64,000 nt of DNA from Sycobia sp. Sy_11 (GCA_018907035.1 JACCIC010000213.1:496001-560000); one strand, 5' to 3'. Numbered from the stretch's first letter, positions 23,873-37,351 are shown. Translations and numbers: made by a program. The notes: generated from the letters alone by a model not told the origin.

Positions 23873-25028
23873 GTGGCAAAAATTGTTGTCGTCCAATGCG
23901 AGGCGAGGGGAGCGCTTTTATCGTCAAGTTATATAAAAGGTAAAAATATCGCTCAAATTATACGAAGACGGCGACGCTTTGATAAGTGAGTAAACGTATA
24001 TAGCCAATTGCTTCTTACATTGTTAATCAGCGGGAATACTCGATGTTTTAGGGCGACATACTCAATTTATGCATACGAGTGTCCGTATGTACGAATCGCA
24101 GGTGCGCGAAATTTGTCGATATTTGTTATATACTTGGTCGAGACGATTTTGAAATTTTCACGGCAAACTTGCTCAGTTCTAATATCCGAATCGTTAATTG
24201 ACTATAAATGTTGCACGTCACACATCGAAAATTATCGCGAATCGCGTTCACCTCCCCCTCCCCAATAAGCCATCGACTCTTACGACCAAGTGAATCGAGC
24301 TTGGATTTTTTGTTTTATTTTTTGCATAGCTGCAAAATTCTCTAAAAAAACATTGAAAAATAAAAGTTTTTACACGCACTAATTTCAGAATTTGATTTTC
24401 ATTATTCATCTCCACATACGGCGAACAGTTCCCAATATAATATTCGGTATTTGATGGCGAAAATATCGTTAGGATGAACTCTCATCTCTTAAGTTTACAC
24501 CAAGGTTTAAACTAAGCACATATAAGATGAACAAGAATTTTTCACTCTATGGCGTACACGTATAAGAGCATATTCATTTCAAAGAAGTTTTTCGTCCGAT
24601 CTGAAATTTCAAATTTCAATATTAGCTGTAGATTGATAATTGGAGAATTCGGTTAAAAATTAAATATTTCAGGTCTGTTCGGGTCGAATCAAAAAGTATT
24701 AATGAATACTGTTATATTTTGTTAATACACTGTTATTCGTATTTTACTTAAGGGCCTTTATCTAATTCTATAATTAGCCAGAAGATTATATCAATACTAT
24801 TGTTTTGCTTTACGCTAATAAAATATTATCAAGCATACAGTAATATTGTGAAAAAATTCAATTAAGCTTGTATTTTCATACAATGTAAATCATGTTATAT
24901 TAAGATTTCGTATTATTTCCGAAATCCCTGCAAAACGTCTACATCGAGCATGCGGCGCATTATATCTCCAGCTAAATTTTGCACCCTCGCGGCCGTCACG
25001 ACAATTTGGCTTCCTTCCTACCCTAAAT

Positions 25029-25088
25029 TCCCCCTCCCTCTCTCTCTCTCTTTCACTCACTCTCTCTCTCTCTCTCTCTCCCTCTCTC
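25029..25088 (+). repeat. (CT)n microsatellite, interrupted
   Basis: CT-rich tract with a ttcactca interruption. Confidence 0.9.
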
Positions 25089-25205
25089 GTCCTTCGTATA
25101 TCATAGGCGGAGACTAGGAAATCCACGGGACAATCCACGAGAATCAGCAATACGCTCCAAGACACGTGGAATTATCAGCTCGCTTTGCAATGTACGCGTA
25201 TGTGT

Positions 25206-25209
<4 letters not shown>

Positions 25210-25270
<61 letters not shown>
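25210..25270. repeat. (TA)n microsatellite
   Basis: 61-bp TA tract with one gta step. Confidence 0.95.
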
Positions 25271-25365
25271 CCTGTGCATCTCGCAGACTCACTGGCAAAT
25301 TATGGCCATATATCGCATTAGCCAACCATCGGACATACATAGGTCTGCGATGACGAGCCGTGATC

Positions 25366-25399
25366 ATATATACATATATACATACATATACACACACAC

Positions 25400-25430
<31 letters not shown>
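25366..25430. repeat. Compound TA/CA microsatellite
   Basis: Mixed tatac, cacaca and TA tracts. Confidence 0.9.
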
Positions 25431-25550
25431 CCATACCTATACAGATGCTCTGGATAAATCGCGCGGGTATATAATCCATGGGGCGGGGAGGGTGATAGAA
25501 GGGTTGGGTGGACGCGTGCGGATGGACATCGAGAAAGGGAGTTAGAGAAC

Positions 25551-25599
25551 GAGAGATAGAGAGAGAGAGAGTGAGAGAGAGAGAGAGAAAGAGAGAAAG
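25551..25599 (+). repeat. (GA)n microsatellite, interrupted
   Basis: GA-rich tract with t and aa interruptions. Confidence 0.9.
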
Positions 25600-25875
25600 C
25601 GGAGAACTGCACATCCAGTCGAGTGAGCGGCGGTCACTCTGCTCGGGCGCGCGCAACTGAGTCGCATTAGTTTAGGGACTAACAGCCGCGCGCCACCGCC
25701 GTCGCTGGGCGGACAATCAAAAGCTGATGGCCCATGATTCGCTATGATAATGAAGCATGAATAGGGCATGAGCCGAGGTGAGCCGGGGAACGCCCAGCCG
25801 CGCCGCCCTGGCCTTCCACCCTCTGTCTCTCACTCCCATCGAACTTCTATCCGACCCTCTCCCTCCCTCACTCTC

Positions 25876-25876
<1 letters not shown>

Positions 25877-25917
<41 letters not shown>

Positions 25918-25933
25918 GCGCGCGCGTGTGTAT
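25877..25933. repeat. Compound (TA)n(CG)n tract
   Basis: TA tract to 25914, then cacgcgcgcgcgtgtg. The whole is alternating purine-pyrimidine and Z-DNA/cruciform-prone. Confidence 0.9.
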
Positions 25934-26621
25934 ACGCATTCCAAGTTTCTCCATCGCTGATCATGTTCTGTATATTATAGGCTTCGGACCAAATGTGGGG
26001 ATCTTTAAATTCTATAGGAAAGTAAGTAACTAATCCTTTCCGGATACGAATGGATCTCCCTATTTTTCATCGGTATTTAGGAAGGAAATTTTAATAGATT
26101 CTACTGGGAGAATATCCCATACATTTAGGGATTCTAATAGCAATATCTAAATGGATTCTCTCATGTAAGACTAGTTAATTTCTAGATAATCCTATCTAAA
26201 ATCTATTCAAGACTTTTTTTATTTGTATTTCCAATTTTTATTCCAAAATTCGACTGACAAAGAAAAGAACAACTTTTTAGTAGAATTACTATGCAGAAAC
26301 TTATTTATGCAAGACATATATTTACTAGAAAACAAAAAATCAAGTCATTTAAATTAAGCGCGTAAAAATTTCCTTGTTTCCAATAAATAATTGTATTCCA
26401 TGTTTTTTAATAAACATTTCAAATAATACATTTAATAATTTAAATTATTTTACATATTTTAACATTTTTATATTACTTTATATTCTTTTTTTAAAATTAC
26501 TTTAATATTTGTATTACGACATATATATGTATATATGTATAGCAGATTACATTGTTGCATACGTATATATTAATTATCCACGAACATTAAAAATAATAAT
26601 TTTATTTGGCTTAAAAAAACA

Positions 26622-26683
26622 CATCCGTGCTCCAACCCACGACCCTCTGGTTAACGAGCTAACGAATTATCCACTAAGCCACA
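26622..26683 (-). repeat. tRNA-derived relic (tRNA pseudogene or SINE head)
   Basis: Read on the minus strand, GTGGCTTAGTGGATAA resembles a tRNA A box and GTGGGTTGGAGC a degenerate B box (one change from GGTTCGA), at normal A-to-B spacing. The putative anticodon loop contains GTTAAC, but the anticodon stem pairs poorly. It is therefore not a functional tRNA. A (TA)n tract follows at 26714-26761. Confidence 0.5.
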
Positions 26684-26708
26684 GATTACATACGGCCAGA
26701 ATTCATAA

Positions 26709-26713
<5 letters not shown>

Positions 26714-26761
<48 letters not shown>
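26714..26761. repeat. (TA)n microsatellite
   Basis: 48-bp TA tract just right of the tRNA-like relic. Confidence 0.95.
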
Positions 26762-26762
<1 letters not shown>

Positions 26763-28803
26763 GTAACAACTCGACTGTACACAAAGCGCGGACCTTGGAA
26801 TATGTTTGATGATCCTAGCGCGGAAGCAGGAAGTTTTCCCTACATAAAGAAAAATTAAAGTGGATTCATGATAGCAATTCCTATCATGTCCTTACTTTAG
26901 CTAACCTAAAATTTTAAAGCGAGCACCTTAGAATATCCTGTACGATCGTGTTTAGAAAACCTCGAGTACTTTCCGACACGGGGAAAAACTTAAGTGAATC
27001 TAACTGTATTAAAAAGATTAATACATACGACATTATGGAAATTAATTAATCGTCAGAAAATCCTATTAGGATCTAGCGAGATATGAGCCGGGTTATCTGT
27101 CGAGGACTTCTGAACGACATAGTACGTGTCTGCGCATTGGAATTTTGCCGTTGCTGATGTTTCGACGAGTTTACCATTAACATCCCCATTCGATTGTTAG
27201 AATTGTATTGGGATGATTAAAAAAAAAAAAAGAAAGCAAGTTCAAACGGCCATATAATCGAATTGTTTTCGTTGTAAGTAATACCTGCGTAAAGTGCCCA
27301 CCCATTAAAAGGCCGCTTTTCGTCGTATTCGGAAAATGTTTTTTAATTCGCTGAATTTCGACGAACGTTGAAAATCACCAATGCGGTTTTGTTAAATAAT
27401 ATTTTTTTTTTTTTTACATTTATTGTTTGTTTGCTAACTTTTGCCTCTAGCGCGAGCACGCTGAAAAAGTCGATGTTTTTGGTGTTTTTCAAATTTTAAT
27501 TAGCTCGAATTTTCGAAACCCGCTCCCCCGTTATATGCCATAAAAGCAAGGAAATGCAGATTTTTAATTATTCAGCTTTTTCGTATGCAAACAAAATTAT
27601 AACGGGCCTTTAATTTTGCGAGAGAGCAGGAGAGAGAGAGAGAGGCAGTGGGAGCGGGGCAAAAATCAATACAGCGAGATAACGAATTGTTAATACGTTG
27701 GATTAAAAGCACCGAGCCACGTTTAAATTTTTGATAAATATTGTTGTAAAAAAAAATCATGCATCGCTATAACTACGTTGTAGAGCAATCAGCCGTGTCG
27801 AATTTAAAAAAAAATAAAAAACGAAACAATCATTTCAAATCTCGAATCCGATTGACGATGATTTTTTCGGTAGAGATGAACTTCAGTAGGACACTTTCGT
27901 TATTATTGGTCAAGTAAGTCCAAGGTTGTCAGTCATTGCAAAGCATTATAAACTAATGAAATTTGGATCACGAGAGATGTAACTAATCTTCGTCAAAAAT
28001 CTAAGCTACATTATTAAAAGAAATAGGAATACATTCTATCATTGTTATACCAGCATTAATGCACGCGGGATTGTGAATAGTTAGTATAAAATGTCCTTTG
28101 CTTAAATAAAATGTCTTCAAAACGTAAATAAAAAAAAAAAACTTTGAAATTCATTTGTTATGTCACAACAATTTTACCAAAACGCAGTACAAAGCACATT
28201 GGAAATCATTTGGCGCCCATTCATGCCTAGTCTATTTTTTTCTGGCCTACTTCATTTGAATCGTGGATCATCGTAAGATCAACGAGAAAATGTCAATAAA
28301 ATTAAAAATGATTAAGGTTAGGTCTTAACGATTCGGAATAGATTATTATTTCTTATTTAGTTAATATATGACTACAAATATGAAGAAGTTCTCTAGGTTT
28401 CAAAGTAAAATGAAGCATGCGAAAGAGATTTGGAGAAAAAAAAATCCCGGTCCCTTGCCCGATTAGGGAAACTCGTCCATTCGACACGATTGTACTCGAT
28501 TGAGCCATTTTGAACCTTAACTTATACGTTTATTAATACGCCAAAGAAAAAGTTCCCGCGATAACCCATCAATATTTACACTTACTATAAGACTATAAAT
28601 TATACATCATCACCAGGCTTATATACCTATCATTACGTATTCAACATTGCTACATTCATGAAAATTAATTGATCAATCCATCTTTCTTCCGAAGTACACT
28701 GTGTGAAATTGTTAATCGTTGATTCAGCGCATAGACGGGCCCGTCGCGCCGTCGATTGTTCAGTGCTGCCCAGTAAGATGGCAATGGCGCCACATAGGTA
28801 GAG

Positions 28804-28822
28804 CAAGAAAGAAAGAAAGAAA
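28804..28822 (+). repeat. (GAAA)n microsatellite
   Basis: Short tetranucleotide run. Confidence 0.85.
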
Positions 28823-29064
28823 TAACCCCCCCCCCTCCCCCACAACGGATTCAGCTCGCGCGCGGGGACCCACGAACATCTCCCCCCCCCTCCCGCAGGT
28901 CGCATACAACAACGCATGGATGTACGTGTATTAGTACCGAAAGTATCGTACCGCGCCTCGTCTTCTCGCCTTCCCTCTTTCGGATCCAACCTTCCGCGCG
29001 GAATCCGGGACCGACGGGGGGGGGGTCAATTTATTATACGCATCGGACGCCGCGCGAGGGGCGT

Positions 29065-29066
<2 letters not shown>

Positions 29067-29101
<35 letters not shown>
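29067..29101 (+). repeat. (GA)n microsatellite
   Basis: Pure GA tract in a GC island. Confidence 0.95.
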
Positions 29102-29104
<3 letters not shown>

Positions 29105-30926
29105 GATAGGGAGAGATAGTGAGCTGCCGCGAAATTGGATTTAGTCACGTTGGCTATAATCGAGTTTTCGACGCGTGTACAGTGGCGCGCGGCTACATGT
29201 ACGCGACGCGGCTGGCTCCGTTGGCAAAACGTCTCCGTGGCCCTTTCGCGCTCGTTGCCCCTCCCCCCCCCCGTCTATGAAATATTCAGGGCCGATTTGA
29301 ATTTTACCCCCCCCCGCCCCTGCCCCCCCTGCCACCCTGGAACCCATCCGCGCGCCCTCCGATTCGTTATCTATAGGCAGGGGGCGACGGGACGACGCTT
29401 CCCAAGCGCGATAGACGTGTAGAAATGCGCCGGTTGGTCAGAACGAAACGACGGCCGGAGGAAGCGTTCCCGGTATTTACGGTGCTTGTCTAGCGAGGGA
29501 CAAGTCGTGCATTTGGCTCGTGGATTCGGCGGTAAGTCAGGGTAGCTTTTTAATACACGTGCGCAAATTGAACATGTACGTAAAATTATTCGTTCCGAAG
29601 AGATTGAGAATTAAATAACGTGGAAAACAATTATTTCTTCCTTTATTGAGATGTATAAAAATTAAATTCATCATAGCATTCATTTAATTCATTCTCATTG
29701 TCATTGTAAATTATCAAATATTGCATTTCCACGAAATCGCGAGCAGCGACGCGAGATTTAAGGAACGACTCGGCGTAAAGTAGCTGCTCGCTGATCGCGA
29801 CGTAAAACGCAATCGCGTAATCGTCGCCGCACGGATGGAGAAGAAACTGCAATTTCCCCCCTCTCGAAGTAAGCGTGACATAAAATATTCTTGTACTCGT
29901 GTCGCGGCGGTGCGCGTTTTGCCGTTGCTCTAATTCCCGGGTACAATTTTTCGCGTAATTTATTTTTTTTTTGCCTATTGTTATACTCGCTCGTTAAGTC
30001 GTATTGTCGTTACTTTGTTAATTGTGTAATAAATAACTAATAAATAATGTATTTTTTCCTTGGCAAATTATAAATTCAATCATTTTTAATTATTAAGTTA
30101 AATGTTCGAAAAATTTGAAAAAGTCGCCCGGGATCGGATGAAAAAGGCTTCGTTTTACTAAGTTGCGCTTAAGAAAAAATAAAAATTCTCAGGAATGTTC
30201 GCGAATCATCGAATTCTAAGCGGATGGAGAATGTCAACGGTAAAATGCAAATTTCGGGATGATTTTGTTTGCGCTAGTTGGTGAACCGGAAGTGCGCTCG
30301 GAAAATAAAAGCTCAATTTCAAAGCTAATGAAACGCGGACTCGAGTCGCGTTGGAATCATTAGATGAGATCGTTTTATAACGCATAATTGTGAAAGACAG
30401 GTTTGATGAAAAACGAGATCGTATCGTTAGGTAAATAGGTTCGCGCCCCTCCAAATTTGATCTCGAGTGCGAGAAGAAACTTTTTCTTTCCTTTTATTTA
30501 TTTTATTATTATTTTTTTTAATATTCTCCGCAATGCTCAATTATCCATTGCGAAGATCCGATCTTTCGATTAATATTTAATCGCCTCGGCGAAGATCGCT
30601 CGGAACTTATTTTCATACTCGCGGTAAAAGTAAAAAATAAAAAATCGATCTTTTTTATCAGTTTTCACCGAAGGCTACGGCCGGCGGTAGACTTCGATAT
30701 CCGCTATCTCGATTACCGAATTCCCAAGTACCGTGTCTACGAGCACGTAGAGCACACGCGAATCAGGAAAGTTTTTACGCATCAGCGCAAGAGTCGCCCG
30801 GTATTCGCTTAATTTCAAATTATACGTCGATCTCTCTATGCATCGTCGCAATTGCATCGACAAATGAGTATTCCTCATTGTTCCCTGCCTAAGGCCGAAA
30901 AGCTCATGGTTCTCGATCTCTCGAGT

Positions 30927-30963
30927 GGGTGGGGGGGGGGGACGAGACAGAGAGAGGGGGGGG
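30927..30963 (+). other. G-quadruplex-capable run
   Basis: G3-T-G11, a 14-nt A/G-rich linker and G8 give several possible quartets. A GC-rich flank follows. Confidence 0.35.
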
Positions 30964-31290
30964 ACAAGCGCAAAAGTAGTACCAGCTTGAAAGAAAGGGT
31001 GCGACTGTGTATTTTCAGAAATTATCCCACTTGAGCCGCGGCGCAACGTCGGCCCCCTAATGGGAACAGGCAGCAGGGGTGACAGGCCCGCACGGTCCCG
31101 GGGATGGGTTGACAATCCTCTAATTACTTTAAAGTAGTTTCCGATTCCCCAGTCGCCACGGCGCCCCTCCCGCACCGCCGACCCAACGCATCGTCGATCG
31201 AAAACTCGGGGGTAGGGGGCAAGAGCGAGATTGCGGATAAGCCAAGAGTTGGATGGATGAAAAGTGAAAAAAAAAACTTATCGGACGCTG

Positions 31291-31296
<6 letters not shown>

Positions 31297-31327
<31 letters not shown>
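31297..31327 (+). repeat. (CT)n microsatellite
   Basis: Pure CT tract. Confidence 0.95.
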
Positions 31328-31329
<2 letters not shown>

Positions 31330-31562
31330 CTTTCACCCTCTCTCTCTGTTCCCTTGTCGCCTCTTCTCTGATCCGTAATCTGATCTATAACTGCGCGGCG
31401 AGGTCACCGACGACGCGTCAAATCGATATGTAAGAGAAACGAGCAACTGCAGAGAAAAGAGATGCAATGTTTCGCTTCTTTCATTCTCAGTCTTTGTCTT
31501 TGACTTCTCATATCTCAGTTTCCGGAAACTCCCACTTGCCTCTTTGTTCTCTCACATTCTCC

Positions 31563-31565
<3 letters not shown>

Positions 31566-31613
<48 letters not shown>
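31566..31613 (+). repeat. (CT)n microsatellite
   Basis: 48-bp CT tract. Confidence 0.95.
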
Positions 31614-31615
<2 letters not shown>

Positions 31616-32671
31616 AACCTTGAGAATTTATCGATTCGCTATGTTATTCTTCCGTCTCTGTTAAATTAAGTCTCCGGGCATATGACATGTCGGCAGTAGA
31701 ATTGTGAGAGAAACCTTTCAGATTTTGCACGATCATGGCAAATTAATCAGCGAACAACAAAACGTAACGTAACTATACTTAAGAAGAAAATGTCAGCTTT
31801 ACTCAGGACACGAACAACCTGAAACGCATTGGTCTGTCATGCTCATATTCGCAGTTTTTCAACTATTTAACGACAGAAGCAATGGAAAATAAAGCTTTTA
31901 AATCGAAATTGTAACTGTGTAGAAAGAATCCAATTAATTTTTTAGTAATTTTCATCTCTGACAAGGAAATTCCACGGCAAACTATGGACGGTAAATTAGC
32001 TTTTCACCGAAATGAGCGATGCAATGTTTCAGAATCTAACGCTATGCCCTTATCAAGATATAGTTATCGATTACATACACATTAACATATTTCTTGAATT
32101 CTCAAATATAACATTTCCGTCCTCTTGTCAATTGACGTGAAAAGGATACAGGTTAGCGTATGATTATCTGTAGGTATGTTCATAAATTAAACAAAATTTG
32201 AATAGTATTGAGGAACATATTCCCGTTCGGAAGGTGCATAGGTTTACGAGAAACCCAACGCTAAAACTGAAAATTTCAATTAAAAAAAAAAAACATAAAG
32301 TTTCTCCGACTTCATAGACTACGCATAAATAAAATAAAATAAGAATTTACACCAAGTTGCAAATAAGAAATTATCCTGTCCCCGCAACGTGAGAGCGTGT
32401 GCTGGTCAGAGTTGATTTTCAAGATGATCAGACTTCAATCTGCCGCGGTTCGGGAGAAAAATCCCACCAGCCCGAGCACGGCCTGACCGACGCTCGGTGA
32501 GCGAGGCACGGGCGCGACCAGCGAGCCCTCGCAATTACGTAAAAGTGCCCGGGTGCGCGCGCGTCGGTTTAACGCTCGGATCGTAGGCGCGGCAGGGCCA
32601 CTATCGCCACGCGAACCTTCGCATCGTATCGCGGATACACAAGCGTGACGTTCGAGAAATTCGGCGCATGG

Positions 32672-32672
<1 letters not shown>

Positions 32673-32710
<38 letters not shown>
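32673..32710. repeat. (TA)n microsatellite
   Basis: 38-bp TA tract. Confidence 0.95.
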
Positions 32711-32711
<1 letters not shown>

Positions 32712-32787
32712 TTTTACGGCTGGCAAAAGCGTCGAGGGATCCCGGAATTAAGCAATCAAACTTCTGATACGAGCCCCTTGATAAAGG

Positions 32788-32794
32788 GAGAGAG

Positions 32795-32834
<40 letters not shown>
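32788..32834 (+). repeat. (GA)n microsatellite
   Basis: GA tract with one C. It is opposed by CT at about 32980 and followed by GA at 33192. Confidence 0.95.
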
Positions 32835-32838
<4 letters not shown>

Positions 32839-33191
32839 CGACAGCGGAAGCAACCTCAACCCCCCGCTCCATCGCCCCACAAAGCCATTCACCTCCACCC
32901 GGGCTGACTTCTCGCTTTCTCGTTATTATTTTCCCCGTTCTCTCGCCTATATCTTACTCGCTCGCACACGCCCCTGCTTCTCTCTCTCTCTCTTATTCTC
33001 ACTCTATATCCGCCGAGCGCGACGCGTGTTGCGAGCTGCATAATGAATAAAGCCCGAAGCCGCCGAACCGCAAGCCGTCCTTCCGGCCCGCTGACTGAAT
33101 GACAGACGGGCCGCCTAGCCTCTCTTTTACCTATACATTTGCGAAAGAGCGAGCGCCGTGGAGATAAGTAGGAAGAAGTGGAGGTTGAAGG

Positions 33192-33192
33192 T

Positions 33193-33228
<36 letters not shown>

Positions 33229-33229
33229 T
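33192..33229 (+). repeat. (GA)n microsatellite
   Basis: GA tract with one AAA interruption. Confidence 0.95.
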
Positions 33230-33999
33230 AGGAAGTACGTTGGGCATTTGCCAACCCAGCTAGTAGTGGATACTGAGTTTGATCAGACATTGTGAAGCAT
33301 GTTTGTAAATATTGTGTGTCAAACAAAGGCATTGTCCAGATGATAATGTATCCCAATAGTAATGTCGACATGGCTTTTGAAATGCCAAATTTTTCTCTTA
33401 AAAAATACGCCCGGTTATTATTTCATATCTATGAAATTATTAACAATTATTAAAGAATATTAACAATTTATCGAAGGCTCTTTACAATATTTGTTTAAAA
33501 ATTATTTTCGAAACTTGATTAATGTTTTAATAATAAAAAATACAATTTCTTGAAATAATCCTTTCTTACATCATTGAACAGAAATCTAGAATTCTGTATT
33601 TCTTGAATATTTTTTTCAACTAATTTTAAAATATATTTTAAATTTTATGTTTTATTATGTTTTATTATTTTTTCATTATTTTTTTATTTCAATTATTAAT
33701 TAATTAAATAAATTATAAAAATCTAATTGATCATTTCAATACATAAACGTAATATCTGCGCTTTTTGAAAACTCTTTTTTTTGGATCATCTTAGAAAGAA
33801 ATTAATCTAATATGATGCACTAAATTATATATACATAATAAGCGTGTATTAAAAATAATCTACATTGTTAATAATTCGAGCATTTTCATATTGCTTTAAT
33901 CAGTAATTCCAAGTTTGATTTCTATCAGTGTAATATCTATAAGAGTCAAGCATCGCTCGTAATTATCAAATCGAAACCAGGGATCGAATTAAGGGAGTC

Positions 34000-34059
<60 letters not shown>
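34000..34059. repeat. (TA)n microsatellite
   Basis: 60-bp TA tract with one CA step. Confidence 0.95.
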
Positions 34060-34060
<1 letters not shown>

Positions 34061-34423
34061 CCACCCATTCCAGCCGTGGCAGCGCGCTACCGGTTGTCCA
34101 AAACGAGAAAATAATAAAATGAAAAAAAAAATTCACGATCGAAGAGATAGAGACAAAAGCGGGAGATGGAAACTTTAGCCGGGCGCGCGAAATAAACGAG
34201 CGCGTCGGTCCGGCGGCGTTCGCCGCGTCCGCGCAGAATTAGCCAAAGACGTAGGAAAAAGCCGGATGGATGATATGGAGAAAGGAAAAGAGTAGAGAGG
34301 TGGTGTTGGGGAGGGGGGAGCGAATGCGCTCGAGCTTTCGACCCCGACCCCTCGGATACCTTTTTACGGGCTCATAATCCTAAGTGATTCTCGCTGCAGC
34401 GCTCTCCCGCTCTTCCATCTACA

Positions 34424-34478
<55 letters not shown>

Positions 34479-34501
34479 TATACATATATATACACACACA
34501 C
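34424..34501 (+). repeat. Compound (CA)n(TA)n(CA)n microsatellite
   Basis: CA, then TA with cata steps, then CA again. Confidence 0.95.
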
Positions 34502-34535
34502 ATCCGTCTCTCACCCTTGGTTTTCTCGCCGAGGC

Positions 34536-34537
34536 CG

Positions 34538-34570
<33 letters not shown>

Positions 34571-34586
34571 TCGGCGTCGGCGGCGA
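34536..34586 (+). repeat. (GAC)n/(GGC)n trinucleotide repeat
   Basis: GAC run to 34560, then GGC/GTC triplets. It reads as poly-Asp then poly-Gly, but no larger coding frame supports it. Confidence 0.9.
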
Positions 34587-34826
34587 TGTGACGCCCGCGA
34601 GCGCGCACACCCGCTGTGATATAAATTATAATTAGCCCGTGCGCCTGTAATGCCTTGTGAATAAGCAATGGGGCCGAGCAACAGCAGCCTCGCCGGGCCC
34701 CCCGCGCGAGCGAGAGCGCGCTCGTTTAAACCCGTGCCCCCCCCCCCACACTACCCGACCACCTCTCCCGGATTCGTTCGCGCTCCTTTTCCCCGCGGCC
34801 GGGCGATGTACCCCGTTACCTCGCTC

Positions 34827-34835
34827 GCGCGCGCG

Positions 34836-34879
<44 letters not shown>
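34827..34879 (+). repeat. Compound (GC)n(CT)n tract
   Basis: GC run to 34840 passing directly into a 40-bp CT tract. Confidence 0.95.
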
Positions 34880-34881
<2 letters not shown>

Positions 34882-37246
34882 ACGCGCTCGCCCGCTCTGC
34901 TTGCCGTTATTCTCGTTTTTCCTCCGCTTTTCCGGGTCTTTTTTTTCTTTTTGTTTCGCGTCGAGGAGAGCGGGATTTGCGAACGAGAGCGCTCGGGTGA
35001 TTTGCGCGAGGTCGCGAAAATGCGCGCGACTCGCGAGTGGTTCCGGATCTCTCGCTCTTCTCACTACGCGCCCTCTTTGCCCACATGCGCGTATAGAATT
35101 GCACAGATTTAACGCCGTGCCGATGATCGAGCAGTTAACGCGACGTTAACGAGGCCCGGATAAATGCCGTTCAGGTACAATTTTCCGTTTCACACATTGT
35201 TAATGGGCTACCGCGCGATAAATAAGAATCGAACCTGGTGCGCATCGCGTTTACAGCGATACGGGATCGTAATTCGACGCGCTTCCCCCGCGGCCGCGCT
35301 CCGCAATTACGATCGCCGTGCTCTGAAGAGCCGCTTCCACCGTTCGCCCTTGCTCGCAGGCCCAAGGGCAACATCGGTTTTCGTCGAAGCTGCGGATCTG
35401 GTGAAAATGAAGCAACGTAACTATTTATCGCAGTAAATTAGAGCGCGTAACTGGAGTACGTACAAAAGGGCCAGAAGTAGATGTAAGATCGATGACGATT
35501 GTCTGCCTGGCATGGGACTGCGTGCACAACTCCATTTTGCATCCGTAGCCGTTCCGTTTTCCCGACAAATTGAAAAAAATCCTCTTCGGGCAGCTGTTCA
35601 TTCCAGTTTCTGCAGTTCCAAAGCTCGAACAGCAATGATCGGTCGATACTTCAGAAATTCAGAAGGATGTATAGATTTAAAAAAAAAAAAATTCCAAACG
35701 AATTGAATTTTAATTCAATTCTAGGGAGGCTGTTTTTTTCTTTCGAACTGTTCGACTGTAAAAATATTTCCGTAGAAAACTGCGACTTTGCCGCGTACTC
35801 CGAGAATTCCTGCAATATTCTAAAATTGAATTCGACCATTTTGGAGGATTATTAAGGATGAATTGAAAAATTTGCGGCTTCGATTCTTCAGACGAAAAAT
35901 CATCCATATTTCATCGGCCTTACACAGTCTCGCTTCGTAATTATATAATAAGCTGAATTTAATAACACTCATAATTATCCCAGTTCGTCTGAAAGAATTC
36001 GCTCTTTAAATTTTTCCTCTTCTTCTTCATCCTTCTCAGCTCTGCTCCGTCTCGTTTATCGATGATAATTCAATAAAAGAATCGGCGGTTATACGCTAAG
36101 CTCGACCTGTCCTCCTCGATCGGCAATCGGTAAATTATGCAATCGTCCGCTGAATAACTCGCTGCTGAATAAAAGAGATGACTCATAATTCAGAGCATTA
36201 AGAATTAAGTTCGAAGAGGCATTATGTAGCACCTGGGATTATTATAAGTAAAATATCCAAGTCTTGCTGAAAATTAAATTATCGCGAGCTGATGTACATT
36301 TAGTGCCTCGAGGTAGGAGAAACGCGGATTTACGCCGTTTTCTCGATTTTCCAAATGACTTACAAAATTCATACGGAGAGTAAATGAAATATCGTTAAAC
36401 AACGCTTTAAATGCGAAATATTCCAAACGATTTGATTTTACACGAAACTCTTTAACTTGTTGGAACTCTCCTTGCGTTTTTCTGATACCTATTGATAATT
36501 AGCGAGATCGCCATTGTGACCATAAAAAAAGAAGGCTCGCGATGAATTGAAATTCTACGATAAATCTGCTCTACATAAACATCCTCTACACAATTAACTC
36601 GCGACAACGCTGCTTGTTATACTCAATCCTCGTTATTTTAGCCCAAAATCGAACGATTCCAGCAGTAGCCTGCTTTTCCGCCATCCTCCATTTTTTTCAC
36701 CCCTCGTCTCCTTATCGCCGGCGCTGGGACAGAAGCGGCCGACCGAGCCACGCCCGTTCGCGTCGCGCGGGCGCGGCCGCGCGCCGTCAGTTCCCCGATT
36801 AAAAGGGTAATAATCAAATACGGGCGTCCGCTTAATTTTCCCGCTGCTCCGTTTTCTCCTTCGGTGGTTGCTCCGCCCTACGCTCACCCCGAGTGTATTT
36901 CAAGGATAACGCCACGTTACACGGCTTCCGTGACTCTCGCGTGCCGTACACATATGGAGACACGCACACGCGCGCGCGCCTTTGTGCGCGCGGGGGATAA
37001 GGTGCCGGGTGAAAGTGCTTGATGTATGGGCGGGTTTCCGGATTGCGAATAACTCGCTTACGCCCAGCCGACCCCCCGGGTGGCACACATAAAACATATG
37101 TAACCCGGGCTCTTTTTCCTACCTTCCCAATGTGTATAATCTTTGGGGTAATAATATGGGAGTACATACATATACGATTGCGTGCCACGTCTGAGCCCAA
37201 ATAAAATGGTTAACCGCAATTCCGCTATCTATTATACGTGCGTGTG

Positions 37247-37253
<7 letters not shown>

Positions 37254-37290
<37 letters not shown>
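37254..37290. repeat. (TA)n microsatellite
   Basis: TA tract, the first of a pair 60 bp apart. Confidence 0.95.
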
Positions 37291-37291
<1 letters not shown>

Positions 37292-37348
37292 CATATTGTA
37301 ACTGTCTCCAATTTTGATTCATAGTGACTTTCATATAAATATAGTGTG

Positions 37349-37351
<3 letters not shown>

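Larger units (their letters stand above)
21641..28719. other. Mostly AT-rich DNA, no gene seen
   Basis: Between the satellite and the 28.7 kb island. Contains the listed microsatellites, the tRNA-like relic, a CTCF-like site and a small GC patch near 25600-25860. A 17-bp near-palindrome lies at 22409-22425 and an 8-bp inverted repeat at 26867-26888. 23900-24990 and 26760-28600 show nothing else. Confidence 0.6.
28720..29540. other. CpG-rich island
   Basis: GC-rich block with C-runs (28826-28850, 28879-28893, 29262-29272, 29306-29332) and one GA tract. A possible regulatory island, with no gene attached. Confidence 0.45.
29541..34130. other. Mixed DNA, no gene seen
   Basis: AT-rich stretches (29570-30670, 31620-32380, 33370-34000) alternate with GA/CT-rich segments at 31.1-31.6 and 32.4-33.2 kb. 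No coding frame of convincing quality. Confidence 0.6.
34131..35440. other. CpG-rich island with compound repeats
   Basis: Contains CA/TA, GAC/GGC and GC/CT tracts and a C-run at about 34736-34748. Open frames are repeat-driven. Confidence 0.45.
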
